Positions 8,274 to 17,932 are shown, counted from the stretch's first letter. The stretch is 49,129 nt of DNA from Rhizobium altiplani (GCF_001542405.1 NZ_LNCD01000075.1:1-49129), one strand, 5' to 3'. Numbers and translations are program-made. The notes: generated by a model not told the origin, from the letters alone.

Positions 8274-9166
8274 TGATCGATGTCTCGACTCTGGAGGAAC
8301 TAGCCAGTGGACTTGAAGCCAGTCCAGACTATAGGATTCTTAGGCGTCTTCGGCCGCGGCCGCGGATCGAGGGCTTTGACGATGCGGAGACCCGCATGGG
8401 TCTTTTGGTCGATGTCGAGACCACGGGCCTCGATCCTGAACAGGAGGAGATCATCGAGCTGGCGATGGTGCCGTTCCGCTATACGCTGAATGGTGAAGTG
8501 GTCGAAGTTTTGGAACCTTTCGACCGTCTCCGTAAACCGGTAAAACCGATATCTCCTGAAATCACTGCTTTGACCGGAATTACCGACGCGATGGTTTCTG
8601 GCCAGTCGATCGATCCCGCGGAGATCACAGCGTCTGCTGCGCCGGCGCATGTGGTCATAGCGCACAATGCGGCGTTCGATCGGCGGTTTCTGGAGCGCTT
8701 CAACCCTGTGTTTTCAACCAAGCCGTGGGCGTGTTCGATGTCGGAAATTGATTGGGCGTTCGAAGGGTTCGAGGGCACGAAACTCTCTTATCTCGCGATG
8801 GCTCTTGGCTTCTTCTACGATCGGCATCGGGCCGCGAATGATTGTTTGGCAGCAATAGAAATTCTCGCGCGAGAGTTACCACGAGCGGGTGTAACGGCAT
8901 TGGCGAAACTGCTTGAGCATGCGCGTCTGCCGACCTGGCGGATCTGGGCCGAAAATTCGCCGTTCGAATTCAAGGACGTCTTGAAGGCGAGGGGGTATCG
9001 CTGGAATGGCGACGAAAATGGAAAGCCACGATCCTGGCATGTCGATATCGCGGATGCTGAAAAGGATGCTGAAGTCTCTTACCTTCTACGCGAGATATAT
9101 CGACATGATGCCGACGTTCGAACTGTTCGCATCACCGCATACGATCGGTTCTCGACGAGAGTGTGA
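8273..9166 (+). CDS. DEDDh 3'-5' exonuclease (DnaQ-like) in SIR2-HerA operon
   Basis: A 297-residue protein. Exo I is DVETTGLD (D47, E49), Exo II is AHNAAFDRRFLE, and Exo III is HRAAND (H185, D190), a full DEDDh catalytic set. After about residue 210 a second small domain (FKDVLKARGYRWNGDENGK) is of a kind sometimes seen in DnaQ-like proteins. ATG 8273 shares one base with the HerA stop (TGATG); a TTG at 8270 is possible but less likely. It would cleave DNA or RNA from the 3' end. Its coupling to SIR2 and HerA makes it a probable third effector or processing subunit, which is inference. It is the last gene before convergent transcription from the right. Confidence 0.88.
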   Translation: MIDVSTLEELASGLEASPDYRILRRLRPRPRIEGFDDAETRMGLLVDVETTGLDPEQEEIIELAMVPFRYTLNGEVVEVLEPFDRLRKPVKPISPEITALTGITDAMVSGQSIDPAEITASAAPAHVVIAHNAAFDRRFLERFNPVFSTKPWACSMSEIDWAFEGFEGTKLSYLAMALGFFYDRHRAANDCLAAIEILARELPRAGVTALAKLLEHARLPTWRIWAENSPFEFKDVLKARGYRWNGDENGKPRSWHVDIADAEKDAEVSYLLREIYRHDADVRTVRITAYDRFSTRV

Positions 9167-9243
9167 CGGTCCTATGCTGACAATTCGGACGGGGATTCAT
9201 GGCTTATCCCGCCGTTCGGAACCCGAAAAAACACCAACGTGAA

Positions 9244-10680
9244 CTACAAGGCAATTTTCAGGACAAGGGCCGCCAATTTTTCTTTCAGTCCGGGAATGAG
9301 GAAGCCGGCAAGATCAATGCTGTTCGGCTCTGGCGCGAAGTCAGGCTCCCCGGCCCGCAATGACCTGCCGATACCCTCAGCGCGACGCTTCCATTTGCCG
9401 GTATGGTCCTGAGTTTCGATAGTCTTCTGGCGTGCGAAGTGCCGGATGGCGTGGCCAAACGCCGCCACGTGTTCGGGATATCCATCTGCGATTCTGTGGG
9501 CAACCTGCACAAGGTGTTGGAAGCTCCATCCGACAGGCCGGCCCTCCCTGGCACTTGCGAGCCCATTCATGAGGGCAACGAAGCTGCTGCTATCGTCGGG
9601 CAACGCCGGTAGGGCGATCTCACGCGCAAAAAAAGCCTGGCGCAATGACGCCCAGGCACGAACCCCTTCCTCATCCAACTGTGTATGGGGGAGCCGCGTG
9701 ACCCAGAACGAAAAAAGGTCGTTTCGCACCTTGTCGGTCGCCGCGGCTTCGCGTTTGTGCAATTCCTGCTCGATTGCTGCTCGGATGGCGGCGGCCTGAC
9801 CTTCATAGTCGAAATGCCAGCAGCGCTGCATGTCGAGTTCACACGCTAACGAACCGAAGGGTACGACAGACGCTTCCCAACGGTCGACCAGTTGATCGCC
9901 ATCCCTGACAGGTCGTCGGAAATGGCAACGCACGTGGAATTTTCGCTGGAGCTCGGAAATCGAAGCCGTTTCATCGTCAACCACGAGAATATTCGAGTTG
10001 TTGGAGAAAAGGAGATCGTCGGTCGTCAAGCGCCGATATTCGGGATCAAAGCCCCCCATTACCCAGGCCAACAAGGCGCCTTCCTCTCTGTAGAAGGAAC
10101 GGCGCCCCGCAACGACATCGAGAAATGTCGTCGAGAGCTGCACTTCGAAAGCGATGCGCCCGGATGGCCCTGTGGCTTGGACATCTGGCTGCCTACGGCT
10201 TCGAGGATCCTGCGAGGATCGCCATTGGCGCTCGGCTAGGATGCCGGAATATGACGGATCGGCCTCCAAACTGCGCACAATCATGCGCTTGATGCGTTTG
10301 TGTGGCTCGCTTTCACCGATGCCGTCATATTTGCGGGCAAGGATTTCTTCGCGTGAGAGCGGGCTGCGGGTCTCTGCTGGGCACGACCCATCTTCAGTCA
10401 TATGTCGAAAGAAAAACCGCTTATGCTGGTTCGAAACCAGATAGGAGAGCACCGAGCATAACGAGCAGCGGAAACGGGGATTCTTTGCCAGGCGTTCACG
10501 CACATTTACGCGCTCAGCGATGAGCTCTTCATAGCGTTGCCCCCCGATCCATGCTCTTGCATCGAGAAACTCGCCGGTGTCAAAGTCCAACAATTCGCTA
10601 ATGGCAGGGTCATCGACGGCCAGAGCGGTGGCGAGCGGATCGAATGTGACGTTGCTCCCAGGCCCTCGGTCAATGGTCAA
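9244..10680 (-). CDS. DUF6035-like protein with CoiA-like nuclease core
   Basis: A 478-residue protein. The N-terminal part has a Cys pair (RCSLCSVL) and later His/Cys residues that could bind zinc. The central block RQPDVQATGPSGRIAFEVQL gives a D...E-x-Q pattern as in CoiA-type PD-(D/E)XK nucleases. This matches DUF6035 as I remember it; the C-terminal half is helical with no motif I know. The start is a TTG with GGGAGGC seven bases upstream; no ATG or GTG is available upstream in the frame. It lies downstream of another nuclease-like gene on the same strand (about 90 bp gap) and converges on the SIR2-HerA operon. A DNA-cleaving defence role is inference. Confidence 0.65.
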   Translation of the reverse strand: MTIDRGPGSNVTFDPLATALAVDDPAISELLDFDTGEFLDARAWIGGQRYEELIAERVNVRERLAKNPRFRCSLCSVLSYLVSNQHKRFFFRHMTEDGSCPAETRSPLSREEILARKYDGIGESEPHKRIKRMIVRSLEADPSYSGILAERQWRSSQDPRSRRQPDVQATGPSGRIAFEVQLSTTFLDVVAGRRSFYREEGALLAWVMGGFDPEYRRLTTDDLLFSNNSNILVVDDETASISELQRKFHVRCHFRRPVRDGDQLVDRWEASVVPFGSLACELDMQRCWHFDYEGQAAAIRAAIEQELHKREAAATDKVRNDLFSFWVTRLPHTQLDEEGVRAWASLRQAFFAREIALPALPDDSSSFVALMNGLASAREGRPVGWSFQHLVQVAHRIADGYPEHVAAFGHAIRHFARQKTIETQDHTGKWKRRAEGIGRSLRAGEPDFAPEPNSIDLAGFLIPGLKEKLAALVLKIAL

Positions 10681-10771
10681 ACAGTTGCCTCCCGATCGTC
10701 TGCTCGGCCGGTTGCGAAATGGTCGAGGATGAGTTGGCGCTAAACATGCGATGGATTCAGCTGCCGCTTAA

Positions 10772-11698
10772 TCATGGTGCCTCGACCACCGGCGCAGGAG
10801 CTAGGATGTCGCTGGCTTCCCAGCCTTCTCCCTCCGGCGTCGCAACGAACTCCCGATCCCAGATCCCCCAGCGCGCTGGCAGCGGGACTTGCGCTAGCGG
10901 ATTGTGGACGTAAGTCAGCGGGCGGACGCGACGAGAGAGATTACCGAGACTGACGCGGGACCAGATCACACCCGAAATATCGGCAAAGCGCTGATCGAGG
11001 AACGCGGTACGAGGAATCGGGTTGCGTTCGCGCTCAATGAGCGGCGCCGGGTGAAACCCCTCGTCGACAACCTCTCCGGTCCCGCGATCGATGGTTATGA
11101 ACGCGTCTCCGATCGGGAAAAGGGTGGTCATGATTAGGGGAAGGGGCTGTTCGGAGACATAGACGCCGAAGCGGCTCGCGCTGATCGCGATGATCCGGGT
11201 GTCCTGAGGCGCGATCACGCCCTGTTCGATGTAATGGGCGAACTTCTGGGTCTTGGTCCAGAAGGCCCCAGACGTCCGCAACTGTGCTTGACGGATCGGT
11301 GCAGCAAAGAGGCCTCCGCCCTGGTTCATGGGGATTGGTCGCCCAATCTGATCTGGCCCGGGGGCACCTTCGTCGGGAGCGATCGCTTCGATCCAGATGC
11401 GCTGGCCGTTTTCGATAACGCAGAGATCAGGTTGACCGCCGTCGCGTTGTCGCTCGGATACCGGCAGCAATCGACGGCCTGCCTCAAGCATTGTGCAGCC
11501 GAGATACATTTCCCAAAATCGGCCATCTACATCGCGAGCGAACCCCTGGCGAAAATCAGGATCGGCATAGGGCTCGTAGGTTGCCCACATGGTTTCGATC
11601 AGCTCATGAAGTTGCCGTTCGATCGGCGACTCCGCTATTTTCAGGTTCTCGAAACCACGATCGAGATTAGAACCTTCAATTTCGAACAGTCGGGGCAT
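10772..11698 (-). CDS. Putative PD-(D/E)XK-fold protein of unknown family
   Basis: A 308-residue protein starting MPRLFEIEGSNLDRGF. The segment GGQPDLCVIENGQRIWIEAI has PD followed about ten residues later by E-A, the layout of a PD-(D/E)XK nuclease core, though the Lys is not obvious. The N-terminal WEMYLGCTMLEAGRRL helix precedes it as in many restriction-like proteins. The C-terminal half has no motif I recognise. It is the first gene of a two-gene minus-strand set with the DUF6035-like gene. The upstream region to the Shedu gene (about 330 bp) must hold its promoter. The nuclease call is tentative. Confidence 0.55.
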   Translation of the reverse strand: MPRLFEIEGSNLDRGFENLKIAESPIERQLHELIETMWATYEPYADPDFRQGFARDVDGRFWEMYLGCTMLEAGRRLLPVSERQRDGGQPDLCVIENGQRIWIEAIAPDEGAPGPDQIGRPIPMNQGGGLFAAPIRQAQLRTSGAFWTKTQKFAHYIEQGVIAPQDTRIIAISASRFGVYVSEQPLPLIMTTLFPIGDAFITIDRGTGEVVDEGFHPAPLIERERNPIPRTAFLDQRFADISGVIWSRVSLGNLSRRVRPLTYVHNPLAQVPLPARWGIWDREFVATPEGEGWEASDILAPAPVVEAP

Positions 11699-12025
11699 CT
11701 ATAATCTATTCTGTGTGCAGGTTGCTTGGTTGTGCTCCGCATGAGGCCGCAAGCAATAGCGGCAAAGAGCCGGGTCACTTCCGACACCGCAATTTATGCA
11801 TAAGCCTTATTGTACCGAATTTGCAATGGCGGACATTCCGGGCCTTCAGAGGGAAAGAAACGAGCCGATTATAAGCGCGGTCCTTAACTACGAAGTAAAA
11901 GTCCTCTGTGCTAATCCGCTTTCGAACGATCCGCGACAGCTAACCCAACGAAAGGCTGCGATGCAGGTCAGGACAGGCCCATAGGCGACAATCGCTGGCG
12001 CGATCGCCTGCGATAGGAGATCATA
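11699..12025. other. Divergent intergenic region
   Basis: About 330 bp between two divergent genes. It should hold promoters for both, but I cannot assign clear -35/-10 pairs. AGGAGAT lies just before the Shedu ATG at 12026. A short near-palindromic stretch (GCGCGATCGC) is at about 11998-12007. No gene is seen. Confidence 0.4.
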
Positions 12026-13565
12026 ATGCCCCTCAATCCTTACCGAACCGGTTTTGTTGCAAGCGCGGAAGAGGGTGCTCGGCTTCTTTTTCGAGCGCCT
12101 GGAAAGGAATCGTGGCGTCTGGACTACAGCCCTGCCCCCAGAGCAACCGATGTCGCTGAAAAATTGAACCCTGCCTTTTACAATCAGCAGCGCTACACGA
12201 TCATCGAGTGCCAGAGAGAGCTCGACGTAGCGAGGACCTTTCCTTTGAATGTGGCTGCTTCCAGCCCCGGATTCATGCAGGGAAAATATGACACACTGCG
12301 CTCGATTACGCTGGAGGGCTTCAAACTCGCAGATTGCCAAAACGTTGAAGATGTTCTTGAAGCCCTCCAGGCTTTGCCAAGCGGTTTCGTAAAAGACCCT
12401 TATTTCGGACTGGGGATCAATTTTGACATCCGCTATATAATCGAAAGCATTGAAAGAATGGACGGCGTGTCCGATCTGCGCGTTCGTAAGGGACGCCGAA
12501 CGGGATTGCCCAAGGTCGAAATGGGTACCTACGCAATCTCAGCGGCATCGTTTGATGAGATTAGGAAACGCTTACGCCGCATACACGCCAAAGCGCTAGA
12601 TGTTGCCGCTGACGAGAAGTTTGTTCTAACCAACAACGAACTCCTTCACGCCGTGGACCCTCAGACTTTCCCGGTTGTCAAGCGACGCTACAGGAAGGAC
12701 GCCCTGTCAGAGGCATTAGGAGACGGTCTGACGAAGACGGCAGGCCTCACTGCGGGAGACCGTAAGACCGCGGCCCGGACAACCTCAGCGGTCGCCAAAA
12801 CCATGAGCCAACGAGAGCCGACGACCTTGTTGGCTCTAAGCAGGACGATCGAGACCGTTACGCTCGAAGAATTAATTGTGAAGATGAAAGCCATGCTTTC
12901 GAAGCGGGTAAGCGAAAGTGGCTGGCAGGTTTTTTTTCAAGGACAATCCCTTTGTCCTGAAGATGGCGTTCGGTTATCCGGTCATGCTTATTGGGGATCA
13001 GTTTTCGGTAGGGGGGCGGCAATTTAGCGGGAAGGGCGACAAGATTTCGGATTTTGCCGTGAAGGCGGCCGCGAGCGGCAATTTGGCCCTTGTCGAAATC
13101 AAAACCCCACATACAGATCTTTTAGAAGCAAAACCATACAGGGGCGGGTTGTTTGGCCCGGACCGTGAAATCACGGGCGCAGTCAATCAGATACTGGACC
13201 AACGATTTCAACTGCAGCGCAGCCTTCCTATTATGAAGGATGCGTCGGGAATCTATGACGTCGAATCCTACGCGATCCAAGGACTGATCATTGCAGGAAT
13301 GATTCCGACGGGAAGGGACAATCTAAAGTCTTTCGAGCTATTCCGAAACGGTCTCAAGTCCGTCTCCATTGTTACCTATGACGAAATGCTAGCGAAGCTA
13401 GAATTCCTCTACGAGGTTTTTCGCGGCGACTCTGAGCAGGAGGTTCAGTCGGGGGCGGCAGCTACAACTGATGCCAATGGTCCCGAAGACGAAATCGATC
13501 TGGAGCTGGAGACTGATCTGGAGGCTGATATCGACCCGGAAGCGGACAACGAGAGCAGGTTTTAG
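12026..13565 (+). pseudogene. sduA: Shedu (SduA, DUF4263) antiphage nuclease, split by a frameshift in T8
   Basis: The first frame (12026 on) encodes the N-terminal part up to SESGWQVFFQ. The second frame, overlapping from about 12918, continues KDNPFVLKMAFGYPVMLIG and holds the nuclease core GDKISDFAVKAA ... ALVEIKTP (D...E-x-K), the hallmark of Shedu proteins. Removing one T from the run at 12930-12937 joins both into about 512 residues (W-Q-V-F-F-K-D-N-P-F), which matches the family order. The C-terminus is a very acidic tail (about 25 residues). The ribosome site AGGAGAT precedes ATG 12026. Either this is a pseudogene, a read error, or expression needs slippage on the T tract. Shedu is a single-gene system that cleaves DNA on phage infection. 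Confidence 0.85.
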
Positions 13566-13910
13566 GCTATCCACAAAAGCGGTGTCGAACCAAAAAGTCA
13601 TCTTCGCATTGGAAGCACTTTCCTAATTTTAGGGTCTGACACCGTGCAAACCCGCAGTGGCGGGGATTGCCGTCCGCTCCGGCCATGCACAATTAGACGC
13701 GATGTCGAATGACTGGAATTATATATCATCCTCACGCAGATGAGATTTCCAAGTCACTGGTCGTAGGTTCAAACCCGTTCAAGGCGATAATCATTTGGGC
13801 CGCCGCCGGCCCAAGCGGATATGCGTTGAACAGACGAGCGAGCACCGGATTCTGTGCTACGTTGCAGCTTATCGACTTCGTGAGCAACGTCCTGCAAGAG
13901 GAGCTTGGTT
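13566..13910. other. Intergenic region with a tRNA-like fragment
   Basis: About 340 bp. Near 13650 CCGC-AGTG-GCGG forms a small hairpin without a T tract. At 13744-13776 the bases TTTCCAAGTCAC, GGTCG and AGGTTCAAA read like the anticodon-loop-to-T-loop part of a tRNA on the plus strand, but stems do not pair and the acceptor end is missing. It may be a worn attachment-site relic from a tRNA-targeting integrase or a chance match. AGAGGAG before 13911 is the ribosome site of the next gene. Confidence 0.3.
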
Positions 13911-15746
13911 GTGGCTGATGCACGAGAACTGGAGCGCCTCCTCGCGGATGCCAGGGCCGAGATGGTTGGCTTACGAGAGAGCGAGGCCAAGTTTCGTGCG
14001 GCGTTCGAAACAATGATCGAAGCCTGCTGCATCTTCGACATGATCTACGACGAGTCTGGCAGGCCCGTAGATTGGAGAATCCTGGAGGCGAATGCCGGAT
14101 ACGAGCAGCAGAGCGGATTGAAGGATGTCGCAGGCAAGTTGGCGAGTGAATTCATGCCCGGGACGAAGCCCTACTGGATTGAAATGTTTGGCCGGGTGGC
14201 CGAAACCGGAGTGGCCGAGCAGATCGAAAGGTGGCACCAGCCGACGGGACGATGGGTTCATAGCTCGACGGCCCGCGTCGGCGGTCCTGAAAGCAGGCGC
14301 CTGGTCAGCGTCTTTTATGACATTACCGAACGCAAACGCGCCGAAATCGCCCTGCGGGAAAGCGAAAGCAGGTTTCAGCAGTTTGCCAACGCATCCTCAT
14401 CCGGTCTTTGGATCAGAGACGCGGAAACGTTGGCAATGGAGTACGTCAGCCCAGCTACGGCGGCGATCTATGGCATCGAACGGGAAGCGCTCCTTGGCGA
14501 TATCAAACGCTGGGCCGCGATGATACTTCCCGAGGATCGGGAGGCAGCCGGGCATCATATGGAGCGTGCCTGTCAGGGAGATTCAGCTATTCACGAGTTC
14601 CGTATCCGGCGAAACGACGGTTCTTTCCGCTGGATCAAGGACACGGATTTCCCGCTCTTCGATGAGAAAGGCAAAGTGCAGCGTGTTGGCGGCATCGCAG
14701 AAGATGTCACCGAGACAAAGATGGCCGTCGAGCACCAGGGCGTTCTGCTACATGAATTGCAGCATAGAGTGCGCAACATCATGGCGATGATCCGCTCCAC
14801 GGCCGTCAGGTCTGCTGATGGCGCAACTAATGTGGAAGACTACAAGACTTCCCTTGCTGGTCGCCTTCTTGCCCTGGCTCGCGTCCAGACCCTTCTGACG
14901 CGCCAGGCCAATGCGGGTGGATCGCTGCGCGACATTCTCGAAAGCGAGATCGGCACACAAGCCCACTCCGAAAATCAGTACGAATTGACTGGCCCCGAGA
15001 TAATGCTGTCGCCCAAGGCCGTGGAGGTTCTCACTTTGGCCTTCCACGAGTTATCGACCAATGCTTTGAAATACGGCGCCCTCTCAGTCAGCAGTGGCAA
15101 GGTAACTGTTACCTGGAGCCGTTTTCAAAGGCGGGAGAAACCCTGGCTCGCCATCGACTGGATCGAAGAAGGCGGACCACCGCGTCCGCCGCCGACGCGC
15201 CGTGGTTTCGGTTCGGAACTCATCGAAGCCAAGATCCCCTACGAGCTGAGGGGGACAGGAAAGACAACGATCGAGCCAGATGGAGCCAGATGTCATATTG
15301 AGCTTCGTCTTCGCGAAGCTGAAAGCATTCTCGAAACCGACGCGCCCGTACCCACACGGCTCTATGGAGGGACTATCGACATGACCGGGGCACCTGATCT
15401 GAGCGGCAAGACGATCCTTGTGATGGAGGACGACTACTACGTCGCGTCGGATACGGCCGCCGCTTTGCGTGGCGCCGGAGCCGTTGTTCTCGGACCGTCT
15501 CCTACAGTTGAAGATGCAATTCATGTGCTAGAAAATGATACCCCGTCCTCGGCGGTGCTCGATCTGAACCTCAGTGGCGGCGGTCCAAAATTTGCCATCG
15601 CTCACCGATTGCTCGAACGCGGCATACCGTTCGTCTTTTTCACAGGATACGACCCGGACGTCATCCCTGATGAGTTTGCGCATATCACGCGTCTACAAAA
15701 ACCGATTGCGCTGCGCGATGTCGTAGAGGCTGTAAGCCGGCTTTAG
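13911..15746 (+). CDS. Hybrid sensor histidine kinase, PAS-PAS-HWE-receiver
   Basis: A 611-residue cytosolic sensor without membrane segments. A short coiled coil (ARELERLLADARAEM) leads into two PAS domains (about 25-145 and 150-270; the first ends DITERKRAE, the second DVTETK). The HWE-kinase H-box HELQHRVRN has the phospho-accepting His near 285; the N-box is LAFHELSTNALKYGAL, and the W-x-E motif is seen in IDWIEEGG. A receiver domain (about 500-611) has the acidic pair MEDD and the phospho-acceptor VLDLNLSGG. HWE kinases are typical of Rhizobiales. I prefer GTG 13911, seven bases after AGAGGAG, over TTG 13905. The signal sensed is unknown, and no partner regulator is adjacent. Confidence 0.93.
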   Translation: MADARELERLLADARAEMVGLRESEAKFRAAFETMIEACCIFDMIYDESGRPVDWRILEANAGYEQQSGLKDVAGKLASEFMPGTKPYWIEMFGRVAETGVAEQIERWHQPTGRWVHSSTARVGGPESRRLVSVFYDITERKRAEIALRESESRFQQFANASSSGLWIRDAETLAMEYVSPATAAIYGIEREALLGDIKRWAAMILPEDREAAGHHMERACQGDSAIHEFRIRRNDGSFRWIKDTDFPLFDEKGKVQRVGGIAEDVTETKMAVEHQGVLLHELQHRVRNIMAMIRSTAVRSADGATNVEDYKTSLAGRLLALARVQTLLTRQANAGGSLRDILESEIGTQAHSENQYELTGPEIMLSPKAVEVLTLAFHELSTNALKYGALSVSSGKVTVTWSRFQRREKPWLAIDWIEEGGPPRPPPTRRGFGSELIEAKIPYELRGTGKTTIEPDGARCHIELRLREAESILETDAPVPTRLYGGTIDMTGAPDLSGKTILVMEDDYYVASDTAAALRGAGAVVLGPSPTVEDAIHVLENDTPSSAVLDLNLSGGGPKFAIAHRLLERGIPFVFFTGYDPDVIPDEFAHITRLQKPIALRDVVEAVSRL

Positions 15747-16278
15747 AACCGGAAGATGGATGACCGCTTAAGTGCTTTCCAGCCAGAACATCGTGCGTGG
15801 CAGCGGGTTGATGGTTCACTTCCCGTCGAGGCGACTGCCTGAGGTACTTCGAAAGCACACGCCCCTGGCCCTTCTCCTGACGGGTTGCGCGGAATTGCTC
15901 CGCAAGCGAGAACCCTACAACGAAACTCACCAGTTCCTTCAAAGTAGGGACTCGATGATGTACCCGAGCGAAGGCCAAGCCTTGAGCGGCTGTCGTGCGG
16001 TTTCTTCCTGCAGACTTGGACGTATAGAGCGCCGCATCGGCCAGGTCGATGATCGCGGACGGGTCGTGCGGCTCGTCGAGCGTTCCAACGCCCACGCTAA
16101 CGGTCACTTTGCCGAACTCGCTGGCAGCGCGAACTAGACTCCTGCAGCCAAGCTGCCGCCTCAACCGTTCGCCGACGGCGACCGCACCGGGCTCATCGGT
16201 ATCCGGAAGGATGATCGCGAACTCTTCGCCCCCGTACCGGGCGATTACGTCGCCGGGTCTGGTACGGAGGGCCTTGAG
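15685..16278 (-). pseudogene. GGDEF domain remnant (diguanylate cyclase)
   Basis: On the minus strand the frame opens after a TAG at 16279-16281 and reads RPGDVIARYGGEEFAIILP, then VTVSVGVGTLDEP and LADAALYTSKSAGRNRT. These are the signature GGEEF loop and C-terminal half of a diguanylate cyclase, which makes c-di-GMP. No start codon or upstream domain is present: the gene has lost its 5' half. After NRT the frame runs on for about 75 residues unrelated to GGDEF proteins. It converges on the hybrid kinase and its end overlaps that gene. A non-functional fragment. Confidence 0.75.
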
Positions 16279-16355
16279 CTATACCTAGCTCCGAATCTGG
16301 CGCTTCTCATGCTTGATGATATTGAGGTAATTCGCCGCGCGTTCTTGGGCTCAAA

Positions 16356-17047
16356 ATGAAATATCGCCGCTTTCTCTGTGACCTCGATGACACCTTGCTC
16401 GATTTCAAAGCCTCGGAGCGGTTATCGTTTGGGCGCGCATTGTCCAGCTTGGGGATGGACGGGGAAGATGAGCAGTTGTTTGCTGCCTACAGAGGGAAAA
16501 TATGCTGCTCTGGTCGGAGTTCGAAAAGGGAAGGGTCCAAAAGGAAACCCTGAAAGTCGAGCGGTTTCGACGCGTTTTCGTGCAGCACGATATCGACGCC
16601 GATCCTGAAACGGCAAGCGCACGCCATCTGCAGTTTTTACCGGAAACTGTCGTACTGGTGGAGGGCGCGGCCGAACTCTGCGAGATGTTAGCAGGGATAG
16701 GGGAGGTTGGGATCATCACTAACGGGATTGAGACGGTTCAAGCGAAGCGCATCGAAAATTCATGCCTTGCCCCGTGGCTCAGCTTCGTGGCGACATCAGA
16801 GACATGCGGCTTTGCCAAACCGGACATCCGGTTCTTTGGGTACGCGGCACGCAGATTCCGGACTTTTAACAAAGACGAAGCAATCATAGTGGGTGACCGG
16901 CTGGATGCGGACATTCTTGGGGCAAACCAGTTCGGCATCGAGAGCTGCTGGTTTAACCCGCTGCGCGCGAAAAACTATAGCGCGGCGGTGCCGACGATTG
17001 AGGTGGCGCGGCTAAGCGAAATTGCGGGGCGGCTTCTTGGCAGGTAG
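16356..17047 (+). pseudogene. YjjG-like HAD phosphatase (pyrimidine 5'-nucleotidase type), frameshifted
   Basis: The first frame starts MKYRRFLCDLDDTLLDF, with the HAD motif I DxD. The second frame (from 16502) reads MLLWSEFEKGRVQKETL and includes motif II (IITNGIE), the motif III Lys (FAKPDIRFF) and motif IV (IVGDRLDADILGA). One missing A in the run at 16497-16500 separates them; with five A the join becomes YRGKNMLLWSEF, as in YjjG proteins. The full length would be about 230 residues, normal for the family. YjjG-type enzymes dephosphorylate nucleoside monophosphates, including damaged pyrimidines. It is a pseudogene unless the missing base is a read error. Confidence 0.8.
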
Positions 17048-17209
17048 CATCCTACCCAGAGTCCTGGTCGAGAACACCGGAGTGTTCCATCGGGTAGTAC
17101 AGAGGCGCAGCGGCATAACCTAGATCATGACGACTGCGCCATCATTCAATTAGGTCCACAGCAGTAACCGACGCAATGATGAAGATAGACCGGCATGGTC
17201 TGACCCCAG

Positions 17210-17932
17210 CTACTGGTAAACGTCCATCGTCCTCGTCAGGCGCGCAATGAAATCGACCATATCGTCTCCGAGGAGGTTCAGATGCTCTGTCGCGGCCGTC
17301 GCTGCAGCTGAAGGATCCTTGGCTTTAATTGCATCAATGATTTTTCCGTGCTCGCCGATCGTGGCTGCCATTCGACCTGGAAGATAGGTCACGTGCCTGC
17401 GATACATCGACACGCGGCGACGCAGCATCCTGGTCTGGTCGGCGATAAACTCGGTATGCGAAGCATCATAGAGAAGTTCATGGAACTCGCCATTGATCTC
17501 GTAGAAGCGATCGGGATTGTTGGAGCCCAGTTCCTCTTCGAGACGTCCCTGGATCTCCAGGAGCTGTGCGATTTCATCTGGAGTTGCGCGCCTTGCCGCG
17601 TATTTGGCACACATGCCCTCCAGATTAGCCATCGTTTCGAACATCTCCATCAACTTTGGTATGGAAATGGCCGCCACTGACACGCCTTGCCTGGGACGCA
17701 TCTCAAGCATCCCCGTGGCGATAAGTGCTTTGATGGCTTCGCGCATTGGCGTGCGCGAAACCTGAAACTGCTCGACCAGCGCCCCCTCGTCGATGCGGGC
17801 GCCCGGGGGAAGCCGACCGGTGATTATCATCTCCTCAAGTGCTTCGCGCAGTTCGTCTGATCGGCTCACTTTTTGCCGGCTCTCGCTCTCGCTATTGCCT
17901 TTTGACGATCGAACACTTTCTTTTGCAACCAT
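17210..17932 (-). CDS. GntR-family regulator, FadR/FCD subfamily
   Basis: The protein from ATG 17932 is 240 residues; an open frame extends to 18115 but that part overlaps the permease gene and looks non-coding. A winged helix (SDELREALEEMIITGRLPPG, then LVEQFQVSRTPMREAI) is near residues 20-85. An all-helical FCD ligand domain follows (EFHELLYDASHTEF, metal-binding His residues). Such regulators respond to small organic or amino acids and commonly control adjacent transporters. The gene lies 40 bp downstream of an ABC permease on the same strand, so it may be co-transcribed with it. Confidence 0.88.
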   Translation of the reverse strand: MVAKESVRSSKGNSESESRQKVSRSDELREALEEMIITGRLPPGARIDEGALVEQFQVSRTPMREAIKALIATGMLEMRPRQGVSVAAISIPKLMEMFETMANLEGMCAKYAARRATPDEIAQLLEIQGRLEEELGSNNPDRFYEINGEFHELLYDASHTEFIADQTRMLRRRVSMYRRHVTYLPGRMAATIGEHGKIIDAIKAKDPSAAATAATEHLNLLGDDMVDFIARLTRTMDVYQ

